A stretch of 37,046 nucleotides of DNA, from assembly GCA_964639275.1 (NCBI GenBank), contig CAZXCQ010000018.1, positions 1-37,046 on the forward strand, written 5' to 3'. A program made the position numbers and the translations under genes. This document shows positions 16,669 to 23,583 of the stretch, one piece after another; within the stretch, counting starts at the first letter, position 1, and each line of letters opens with the position of its first letter. Origin of the DNA: CAZXCQ01 sp964639275. GTDB taxonomy: Bacteria > Desulfobacterota > DSM-4660 > Desulfatiglandales > Desulfatiglandaceae. Below the pieces are notes generated by a model that saw only the letters and a list, made by a program, of their open reading frames with translations, ran no database searches and was not told the origin of the DNA.

Positions 16669-18150
16669 TTACGAAAATTCAAATCCCTTTTCGGTAAAGA
16701 GCCGGAGACAGATATCTACCACCTTGGGGTCATAAAGTACACCCCTGTTCTTTGAGATCTCTTCCAGCGCCTTTTTAATGCCCACGGCCGGTCTGTATGG
16801 GCGGTGGGAGGCCATGGCCTCCACCACGTCGGCGACTCCCAGAATTCTCGCCTCCAAAAGGATTTTTTCACATGATAGGCCCTCGGGATACCCCGACCCA
16901 TTCATCCTTTCGTGATGTTGAAGGACGATGTGGGCAATGGGCCAGGGGAATTTGATGGTCTTTAATATGTCGTGACCGACCTGGGGGTGGGGCTGGATCA
17001 TATTGAATTCCGTCTCAGTCAACTCCCCCGGTTTGACCAGGATCTCGGTAGGTGTACCCACCTTGCCGATATCATGAATCATTGCGGCCAGGTAGACTGC
17101 CTCGATCGTTTCAGACGACAGACCCATTTGCGTGGCAATGGCGCGGCTCAGGTCGGCCACCCGTTGTTGGTGGCCGGCCGTGTAAGGGTCTCTTTTCTCG
17201 ACCGTCGCGGCCATGGCCCGGATGGTCCCCCTTATGATTTCTCTCAGCGCATTGAGACTTCTTTGGAGTTGTTCCTTGGCCCGCACCCGTTCCGTGATAT
17301 CTCTGAGAGATGCGAGGTAGGCGGTTTCTCCTTCCCATCGGGTTTCAACCACGCGCATCTCCGCCACCGCCGAGGTTTTGGTTCTGCGAACAATATCAAG
17401 CTCCGTGGTTTTTCCGACCATTGCAGGGTAGCCCAGGGGTTTGCCAACGAGCTGGTCGGTCTTCTTTTCAAGGAGCGATTCCGTGGCCGAATTCACAAAC
17501 CTCACGATCTGGTTTTTGTCAAAGATGATAATGCCGTCGGCATTGCTGGTGATCATGTTACGAAAATTCTCTATGCTGGCCCGGAGCGCCTTCTCGACTT
17601 CCAGACGGTTTTTGATCTCCGCTTCCAGCTGCCTGTTGGCCTCTATTACCGCAGAGGTTCTTTGCTCAACCATCTCTTCCAGGTCAACCTGTATCTGCCG
17701 GAGTTCGCCCTCTGTCTCCCATTTTGTGCACATAGAAGCGGCAAACTGCCATATCTCTTTGGGATTAAAAGGCTTCTGGAGGTACAGGAGTTTATCCGGT
17801 GGAGGAACACGTCGCCCCACCTCTCCCAGATCGGTGTCAAGATGACCTGTCACCAAAGCGATTCCGATGTTCGGATCCAGCTTGCGGATCTCCTCTGCCG
17901 CCCACACGCCGTCCTTGCCCGGGGGCAGGTGCACGTCGATAAACGCAAGGGCAAAAGGCCTGTTTTCCGCGACGGCCACACGCACCAACTCCACTGCCTC
18001 GTCGGCCTGCTCACAAAGAGTCAGGTCAAGTGAGGTCGTGGAATGGAATGATTCAGGTCCTTGCCGCGGCGGGCAGAGGATCTTCTGGTACAAATCCAGA
18101 ATCGGTCTGTCATCATCGACGGCAAGAATACGAAAATGTCTTGTCGTCAT
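16669..18150 (-). CDS. Response regulator with PAS and HD-GYP output (c-di-GMP phosphodiesterase), paralog 1
   Basis: 493 residues: a receiver (VDDD at ~11-14, phospho-Asp72 in FIDVHLPP, Lys126 in YLQKPF), a coiled-coil linker (~150-195), a PAS domain (~195-290, ending SLRDITERVRAKEQL), and an HD-GYP domain (~305-493) with RDPYTAGHQQRVADLS, the HD pair in MIHDIGKVGTP (His359, Asp360), QHHERMNGSGYPEGL containing GYP at 420-422, and DVVEAMASHRPYRP. It should hydrolyse cyclic di-GMP. The receiver has an insertion after helix 1 (PPRQGPESFHS). It is closely similar to the next gene (18723-20201) along its whole length, so the two arose by duplication. AGGA lies before the ATG. Confidence 0.95.
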   Translation of the reverse strand: MTTRHFRILAVDDDRPILDLYQKILCPPRQGPESFHSTTSLDLTLCEQADEAVELVRVAVAENRPFALAFIDVHLPPGKDGVWAAEEIRKLDPNIGIALVTGHLDTDLGEVGRRVPPPDKLLYLQKPFNPKEIWQFAASMCTKWETEGELRQIQVDLEEMVEQRTSAVIEANRQLEAEIKNRLEVEKALRASIENFRNMITSNADGIIIFDKNQIVRFVNSATESLLEKKTDQLVGKPLGYPAMVGKTTELDIVRRTKTSAVAEMRVVETRWEGETAYLASLRDITERVRAKEQLQRSLNALREIIRGTIRAMAATVEKRDPYTAGHQQRVADLSRAIATQMGLSSETIEAVYLAAMIHDIGKVGTPTEILVKPGELTETEFNMIQPHPQVGHDILKTIKFPWPIAHIVLQHHERMNGSGYPEGLSCEKILLEARILGVADVVEAMASHRPYRPAVGIKKALEEISKNRGVLYDPKVVDICLRLFTEKGFEFS

Positions 18151-18242
18151 ATTCTAACATCCTGCTTTTTCAAATAAAATAATCAGTTTCCAGCCATTTT
18201 TCACTGAACTATCTGCCGAAGCCTGCAATAGGGTCTTGACAC

Positions 18243-18271
18243 TTGACACCTGATGCGACGTTCTTTATACT
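18243..18271 (+). promoter_or_regulatory. DUF1640-type promoter, copy 2
   Basis: TTGACA (18243-18248), a 17-base spacer, TATACT (18266-18271); eleven of twelve bases match consensus. It precedes a DUF1640 copy that has lost its start codon. Confidence 0.75.
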
Positions 18272-18286
18272 GGACATAAGAAATAG

Positions 18287-18520
18287 AGGTCTGGTCACTC
18301 ATTTTCTGGAGCGGAAACTATCGCTGAAATAGTCGAAGACCGGATTACCACTAAACAGGATATTCTTGTGCTTAAACAGGACCTTAAAGAGCTTGAATTG
18401 CGCATGAAACAGGAACTCAAGTTGGGCCTTGTCAATACAAAGGCAGAAATCATCAAATGGGTGGCTGGCATGTTAGTTGCCCAGGCGGCAATCGTAGCAA
18501 CCCTGGTTAAGCTTCTGTAG
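18287..18520 (+). pseudogene. DUF1640 gene copy 2, N-terminal deletion
   Basis: The frame ending at TAG 18518-18520 reads ETIAEIVEDRITTKQDILVLKQDLKELELRM and then KAEIIKWVAGMLVAQAAIVATLVKLL, clearly a relative of the intact gene at 16258. There is no start codon: the sequence between the leader (CTCATTTTCTGGAGCGG) and the codons for A-E-I is missing, which corresponds to the first ~30 residues. It also has an extra ~10 residues in the coiled coil (repetition of L-K-Q-D-L/I). The promoter is intact. It might make a short product from an internal ATG at 18403, but most likely it is dead. Confidence 0.85.
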
Positions 18521-18598
18521 TGTTTCAGAAACAAATCCGCAGTTTCCCCGCCAAAGACGGGATCTGCGACAAGTTTCAAGTTTTAGATTTCGTAACAG

Positions 18599-18680
18599 TT
18601 TAGTTTTATGAAACCCGGGCAATGGGAATTCCGTTTTTCGGGGGTATAACTCGCCCGTAAGAGAGCGTAAAGAAATCACC
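18599..18680 (+). repeat. Dispersed repeat copy B
   Basis: It shares with 25967-26050 (opposite orientation) the blocks GGGAATTCC, CGGG-GTATAACTCGCCCGTAAG and GAGAGCGTAAAGAAATCAC. It lies between the DUF1640 relic and the end of the second HD-GYP gene. The CGGGCG/CGCCCG part can form a short hairpin. Confidence 0.75.
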
Positions 18681-18722
18681 TGCCATAGAAAGAAATAGGG
18701 GGTAATACTCCCGGCAAAGTCT

Positions 18723-20201
18723 TTACGAAAATTCAAATCCCTTTTCAGTAAAGAGCCGCAGACAGGCATCGACCACCGCGGCATCATACAGCACGCCCCT
18801 GTGGGTCGAGATCTCTTTTATGGCCGCTTCAATGCCAAGACCGGGTCGATAGGGTCGGTGAGAGGCCATGGCCTCAATCACGTCAGCTACAGCGAGGATT
18901 CTGGCTTCCATGACGATTTCCTCACCTGACAGACCCTGAGGATATCCTGAACCATCCATTCTCTCGTGGTGTTGCAACGCCATCTCCGGAATGGGCCATG
19001 GAAAGTCGATATTTTTCAATATGTCGTAGGCCATCTGCGGATGCGGTTCTATCAGCTTGATTTCTATATCCGACAGCTTCCCGGGGTTTGTCAGGATTTC
19101 CACAGGCGTACCTATCTTGCCGATATCATGGACCATGCCTGCGAGGTAGATTCCCTCGACCTGTTCGGGCAAAAGACCCATTTGTTTCGCAATGGCGCTG
19201 GAAAGTTCCGCCACCCGCTCCTGGTGGCCGGCCGTGTAAAGGTCCCGCTTCTCAACGGTCAAGGCGATGGCCTGGATGGTTCCCTTCATGGTCTTTTGAA
19301 GGACCTCAAGGTTGGCTCGAAGCTCCTCCTTGGCCTGTACGTGATCCGTGATGTCGCGAAAGGACGCAAGGTGAGCAGGCCTTTTTTCCCACTCTGTGCT
19401 GGCCACACGCATCTCTACGACAGAAGGTCCTTTTTTTCCACGGAGAACCTCGATCTCAGTTGTCTCGCCATGGATCACAGGATATCCAAAGGATTCCCCA
19501 ATAAGAGTGTCCGCCTTTTTCCCGAAGATTGATTCTGCTGCGGGGTTCACCAGGCGTATCTTTCCTTCTGTGTCAATAACGATGATGCCATCGGGGCTCG
19601 TATGGATCACTTTTCGGAACCTCTCTTCGCTTTCCTTTGAGCTCTCCTCTGCACTGAGGCGGCCTTGCACTTCCCGTTCCAGTTGTCTGGTCAGCTCGGC
19701 CAGGCTGGAAGCCTGTTCCCGGACCCCCGCTTCCGTCTGAACCCCGACCGTGCCAAGCCCTTTTTCAACTCCCCATTTTGTGCAGAAGGCAGCAGCAAAC
19801 TGCCATATCTCCCTTGGGCTGAGGGGCTTTTCCAGGTAGATCAGCCTGTCAAGGGGGCGAATACGGAATTGCAGTTCAGTGATATCAATTTCCGGATACC
19901 CTGTCATCATGGCAATGACCGTGTCGGAATCCAGCTCTCGGATCTGCTCGGCCACCCAGATTCCGTCCGGGCTGCGTGGAAGACGGATGTCGAGAAAGGC
20001 CATGGCAAAGGGTCTACGTTCCTCAACTGATGCCCTGACGGCCTCCACTGCCTCCTGGGAACGTTCCGTCAGGGTCAGATCGAATGAAGGCCGGGAAGCC
20101 GAGGCATCGTTGCCTTGAGCAGGGCACAGAACGCGCCTGAACAGGTCAAGTATAGTCTTTTCGTCATCGAGGACTAGAATGCGGTAAGGGTTCGGTTTCA
20201 T
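18723..20201 (-). CDS. Response regulator with PAS and HD-GYP output (c-di-GMP phosphodiesterase), paralog 2
   Basis: 492 residues with the same order as its neighbour: a receiver (LDDE near 11-14, phospho-Asp in FLDIRLPRSPDG, Lys in YLEKPL), a linker, a PAS domain ending SFRDITDHVQAKEEL, and HD-GYP with DLYTAGHQERVAEL, MVHDIGKIGTP, QHHERMDGSGYPQGL and DVIEAMASHRPYRP. All HD-GYP metal and GYP residues are present. The frame extends upstream to 20288, but those 29 residues (IEFQISSFKFP) are translated intergenic repeat; the ATG at 20201 with AGGTG upstream aligns with the start of the paralog. The shared C-terminal text LRLFTEKGFEFS shows how recent or constrained the duplication is. Confidence 0.95.
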   Translation of the reverse strand: MKPNPYRILVLDDEKTILDLFRRVLCPAQGNDASASRPSFDLTLTERSQEAVEAVRASVEERRPFAMAFLDIRLPRSPDGIWVAEQIRELDSDTVIAMMTGYPEIDITELQFRIRPLDRLIYLEKPLSPREIWQFAAAFCTKWGVEKGLGTVGVQTEAGVREQASSLAELTRQLEREVQGRLSAEESSKESEERFRKVIHTSPDGIIVIDTEGKIRLVNPAAESIFGKKADTLIGESFGYPVIHGETTEIEVLRGKKGPSVVEMRVASTEWEKRPAHLASFRDITDHVQAKEELRANLEVLQKTMKGTIQAIALTVEKRDLYTAGHQERVAELSSAIAKQMGLLPEQVEGIYLAGMVHDIGKIGTPVEILTNPGKLSDIEIKLIEPHPQMAYDILKNIDFPWPIPEMALQHHERMDGSGYPQGLSGEEIVMEARILAVADVIEAMASHRPYRPGLGIEAAIKEISTHRGVLYDAAVVDACLRLFTEKGFEFS

Positions 20202-20281
20202 TCGGCACCTGATTATTGGAAATTTGAAACTTGAAATTTGAAACTCGATACTGGGTTCATCTCTTGTTCTGGAATATGAAC

Positions 20282-20310
20282 TTGACATGTAATGGCGCTA
20301 TGCATATAAT
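20282..20310 (+). promoter_or_regulatory. Perfect-consensus sigma-70 promoter, DUF1640-type copy 3
   Basis: TTGACA (20282-20287), a 17-base spacer, TATAAT (20305-20310). The surroundings (TCTGGAATATGAAC before, TTGATTCATTTC after) match the copy 1 promoter region nearly base for base. Here it reads towards the small-protein/aspartic-protease pair. Confidence 0.8.
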
Positions 20311-20354
20311 TTGCACAAAAAACCAGGTCTCTTGATTCATTTCCCGGGGGTAAT

Positions 20355-20450
20355 ATGCAAGGCATTCTTAAACCGGAACCAAAGAAGAGTCTCTCGCAAA
20401 GACGCAAAGACGCCAAGTTTTCTGCACAAATCTTCCGGCATCGTTCATAA
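20355..20450 (+). pseudogene. DUF1640 leader fused to a repeat-encoded 31-codon frame
   Basis: The DUF1640 leader and start codon (GGGGGTAAT then ATG) are kept, but after a few codons resembling the intact start (ATGCAAGGCATTCT against ATGCCAAGCACTCT) the sequence changes to a common intergenic repeat (CGCAAAGACGCAAAGACG) and stops at 20448. No domain is encoded. It may still be translated as an upstream leader peptide of the following operon. Confidence 0.6.
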
Positions 20451-20470
20451 AAAAGCAAAGGAGAAGAAAG

Positions 20471-20686
20471 ATGACTATTATAACCCTTGAGGGGGTCGTG
20501 GAACAGGGCCAGATAAGACTCAAAACCCACTTCCACTTGCCCGAACAAACAAAAGTATACGTGGTTGTGCCTGGCATTCAGATTGAAAGGTATGCCCGCA
20601 TCATCAGTCCTCGTTTGGCAAATCCCCAAGAAGCAGCAGATTTCAAGATGGACATGGCTGAGGAACCCTTCAATGCCTCATTATAA
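20471..20686 (+). CDS. Small antitoxin-like protein upstream of a retropepsin-like gene
   Basis: 71 residues, beginning MTIITLEGVVEQGQIRL, a beta-hairpin type opening in which V-V-E-x-G-Q-I-R-L resembles the V-Y-E-N-G-x-L-R pattern of small AbrB-like or DUF104 antitoxins; then LPEQTKVYVVVPG, and a polar tail. I do not recognise a named family for certain. AAGGAG precedes the ATG. It overlaps the following aspartic-protease gene by 14 bases, so the two are translationally coupled. The likely promoter is the DUF1640-type copy at 20282. A regulatory or antitoxin-like role is inferred only from the size and the pairing. Confidence 0.75.
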   Translation: MTIITLEGVVEQGQIRLKTHFHLPEQTKVYVVVPGIQIERYARIISPRLANPQEAADFKMDMAEEPFNASL

Positions 20687-21173
20687 TGGTATTCAGTTTG
20701 AGCCACCTGCACCGCTTGCCGCAGTGACTCTGCGAAATCCTGATACTGGAGCATTTGTCCCAGACGTGAATATGCTGCTGGATTCCGGGGCCGATGTAAC
20801 ACTGATTCCCAGTTTCACACTGAAGGAACTCGGTAAAACCATCGTTCCCGACAAACTTTACGAATTGATGGGTTTTGATGGCAATACAAGTTTTGCTCCA
20901 GTAGTTCATTTAGAACTTATTTTCTGTCGTCGTGCCTTTCGCGGGCAGTTCTTGCTAGTCGACCAAGAATGGGGCATCATAGGTAGAAATATCCTCAACT
21001 CAATATCACTACTGCTTGATGGACCGAATCTTTTGTGGGATGAACAACTGCCGCGTTCCCCAATCCGCAATCCCTGCCCGCCATCGCTCTCGCCCGTCCG
21101 CCATCGGCTTTGCCTCAGGCGTTTGCCGGGCGGGCTCAGGCGAGGCAGGCGGCCGCACTCTAAAATCCCATAA
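20673..21173 (+). CDS. Retropepsin-like aspartic protease family protein
   Basis: 166 residues. The core MLLDSGADVTLIP (~33-45) is the D-S/T-G-A motif of retroviral-like aspartic proteases, followed by FAPVVHLELIFCRRAFRGQFLLVD and IIGRNILNSISLLLDG, the second conserved hydrophobic-G-R-N/D-x-L region. Such domains work as dimers. The ATG at 20673 is inside the upstream gene, with GAGGAA before it. The last ~50 residues (after LLWDEQL) look like translated intergenic palindrome, rich in Pro, Arg and Gly, so the original stop was probably lost or the natural end is near 21050. The 3' end overlaps the GGDEF gene tail by 14 bases. Confidence 0.8.
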   Translation: MPHYNGIQFEPPAPLAAVTLRNPDTGAFVPDVNMLLDSGADVTLIPSFTLKELGKTIVPDKLYELMGFDGNTSFAPVVHLELIFCRRAFRGQFLLVDQEWGIIGRNILNSISLLLDGPNLLWDEQLPRSPIRNPCPPSLSPVRHRLCLRRLPGGLRRGRRPHSKIP

Positions 21174-23481
21174 CCCTGTTCCTCCCTTCCTTCTTTGCCT
21201 CGTAAAGGGCCTCATCCGCCCTCTTTAGCAGATCCATGGGTGATGCGTCCTCCTCAGGAATGTATTGCGCGATCCCTATGCTAACGGTAATCTGAAAACG
21301 CGACCCCTCATATTCAAATGCATGTTGCGCCACCCTCGATCTTAACCTTTCGCAGGCTATTTTACCGCCTTCTGGAGAGGTGTCAGGCAATATGACGGCA
21401 AACTCCTCTCCGCCGTAACGACAGCAAAGGTCGCTCTGCCGCGCCCATCCTTTGATCATCTTGCCGATCTCAGAGAGTACTTTGTCACCCCCAGCATGGC
21501 CATGGGTATCATTAACCCGCTTGAAGTGATCCAGATCCATCATACAAATGGCCAGCCCGGCCTCATGCCTTTTGGCCCTTGCCAGCTCCCTTTCCAGGGC
21601 CTCCAAGAAGTATCGCCGGTTGTAAAGCCCGGTCAATTCGTCCCGGGTCGCCATCTCGGCGATCTTCTCCTGGGCCATCTTTATTTCTTTATTGAGCCGG
21701 GCCTTTTCCAGGGCCCTGGTTATGGATTGAGAAATGGTCTCCTTGCTTAACCTGTCTATGGTCAAGTAATCAGAGGCCCCTGCCTGGATCAACTCTGTTG
21801 CGATCATCTCGTTCCCGTAACCGGTCAGTATTACAACAGGGGTTTCAATACCTTTCCTATCCAGTGTCTCAAGGAGGTCGAGGCCGTTGCCATCGGGAAG
21901 CCGATAGGCCGACAAGATGAGGTCCATTGGGTTTTGGTCAAGCTTTTTGATGGCGTCACCAATATTCACAGCCCGGGTCAGGTTTATCCCGACAATAGTC
22001 CTCAGGACGGCCGCTATTTTTTCAAAATCATCATCTGATTGTTCCACTGAAAGGATGTTTACCCCCTGATCAATATCTATGATTGTGGTGTATCCGGCAT
22101 AGGGTTTGGTATCGCAGTGGCGAATACTCTGGATCTTTCTGACAGTGTCTGCTATTCTTTTTCCTGCGGCCTCTATTTCGGCCAGGTGGCTCGCCAGTCG
22201 TTCGGGATCGTCTTTATCAAGCCTCAACAAATCAATATTGCCCAGCAGAGCGGTCAAGGGCTGGTTTATTTCATGGGCCGTGGCCCCGGCCACCTGGAGC
22301 AGGACCTTGAGCCTTTCCTCCTCAATAACCTTCTCTTGTTGTTCCAGGATCTTCTGGTTGGCCTTTCTTAAATCCTCCTCCATGCGCTTTCTCTGAGTAA
22401 TATCCCGAAGTGATGCAAGACAGGCTTTTTCGCCCTCCCACTCCATATCCGCTGTGCGGATTTCCGCGACAAGAGATTCTCCACACGAATCAACCAGATC
22501 AAGTTCAGTGGTGTCGCCCCCTGTCACTGGAAACCCGAAGGGGGTTCCAATGATTTCATCGCTCTTTCTGCCGAATAAGGTCTCTGCTGCCGGGTTGGCA
22601 AATTTCACGACCCCTTCGCCGTTGATAATGACCATGGCATCGGTGTTCTTTTCTATGAGGGTGCGCAATCGGGCCTCGCTATCTCCCAGTCTGTCGACTT
22701 CATGTTTGAGTGCACTGACGTCACCGATGATGATTGTCGTTCTGTTATCGAGAACAGGTAGAATATCTAACGTAACCAGATGCTGATTCAGGGTTACCGG
22801 AGAGTCATAAGCTATCTTTACCGGGTTGGTATCCTGCCCTTTCAAACGATCCGCCACCCGCGCTTGGTCAGCTTCCGCAAACAGATCGACAAAGCGAGAA
22901 CCCAACAGTTCTCCTTGGGTCGAACCGGTTAGAGAAATGGCCGCGGGGTTGGCATAAACAACCCTTCCCCCGGAGGTGATTTCCAGAACCCCGTCTGACA
23001 TTCGGTCCAAGACCAGATCAAAATGCCTCTTGACCGAGAGCAACTCTTTTGTCATTTTTCTGGGATAAATACTCTCAATCCCAATCACCTCTCCGAACAG
23101 AGACCGCGAAGATGCAAGGTCCGGCTGATCGAGAACCCCAAGGAAATGTTTGCCCATCTCGGAGAGGGGCCCCTTGGCAATACAGGCGTTGGCTCCCAAT
23201 TCAGCCATGTCTATCCTCTCCTCGGCAATGGTTCCGGAAAGAATAATGATGTACGTATTTTGAAATTCCGGCATCCCACGGATAATCTTACAAAGGGTCT
23301 TTCCGTCGATATTGGGCATTACCAGGTCAACAAAGATGAAATCGGGGGTGAAGTGTTTAAGGGTATCCAGGGCGGAAAGGCCGTCTTTGGCCGTCACCAC
23401 CTCGCACCCCTCTTTTGAAAGGAAGTCCTTCATGAACTCCAACATGAGTTCATCGTTGTCTACTGCCAATACCCTCTTCAT
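21160..23481 (-). CDS. REC-PAS-PAS-HisKA-pseudoREC-GGDEF diguanylate cyclase
   Basis: 773 residues. Receiver 1 (1-120, Asp52 in FVDLVMP), PAS (~155-255), PAS (~265-365), a HisKA-like helix pair with GATAHEINQPLTALLGN (His403) but no HATPase domain, then a second receiver-like domain (~465-590) in which the phosphoacceptor Asp is Ala525 (LILSAYRLPDGNG) and the usual Lys is Ile575. Last is a GGDEF domain with active-site GGEEF (690-694) and an inhibitory site RQSD (681-684), so it should make c-di-GMP and be product-inhibited. The frame opens at 23580, but those 33 residues are translated repeat; the ATG at 23481 begins the receiver. It is 102 bases downstream of kaiC on the same strand. Confidence 0.93.
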   Translation of the reverse strand: MKRVLAVDNDELMLEFMKDFLSKEGCEVVTAKDGLSALDTLKHFTPDFIFVDLVMPNIDGKTLCKIIRGMPEFQNTYIIILSGTIAEERIDMAELGANACIAKGPLSEMGKHFLGVLDQPDLASSRSLFGEVIGIESIYPRKMTKELLSVKRHFDLVLDRMSDGVLEITSGGRVVYANPAAISLTGSTQGELLGSRFVDLFAEADQARVADRLKGQDTNPVKIAYDSPVTLNQHLVTLDILPVLDNRTTIIIGDVSALKHEVDRLGDSEARLRTLIEKNTDAMVIINGEGVVKFANPAAETLFGRKSDEIIGTPFGFPVTGGDTTELDLVDSCGESLVAEIRTADMEWEGEKACLASLRDITQRKRMEEDLRKANQKILEQQEKVIEEERLKVLLQVAGATAHEINQPLTALLGNIDLLRLDKDDPERLASHLAEIEAAGKRIADTVRKIQSIRHCDTKPYAGYTTIIDIDQGVNILSVEQSDDDFEKIAAVLRTIVGINLTRAVNIGDAIKKLDQNPMDLILSAYRLPDGNGLDLLETLDRKGIETPVVILTGYGNEMIATELIQAGASDYLTIDRLSKETISQSITRALEKARLNKEIKMAQEKIAEMATRDELTGLYNRRYFLEALERELARAKRHEAGLAICMMDLDHFKRVNDTHGHAGGDKVLSEIGKMIKGWARQSDLCCRYGGEEFAVILPDTSPEGGKIACERLRSRVAQHAFEYEGSRFQITVSIGIAQYIPEEDASPMDLLKRADEALYEAKKEGRNRVMGF

Positions 23482-23583
23482 TTTGGATTTTGGCTTCCGG
23501 CCCCTATGGGCCTGCCCCCCAGTTTCCAGTTTCAAATTTCCAGTTTCCCCGCTAAAGGCCCGATCTTCGAAAAGTTTCAAGTT

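Noticed and set aside
16972..18033. 353-codon open frame on the plus strand opposite the first HD-GYP gene
   Set aside because: Shadow frame; HD-GYP and receiver motifs are all on the minus strand.
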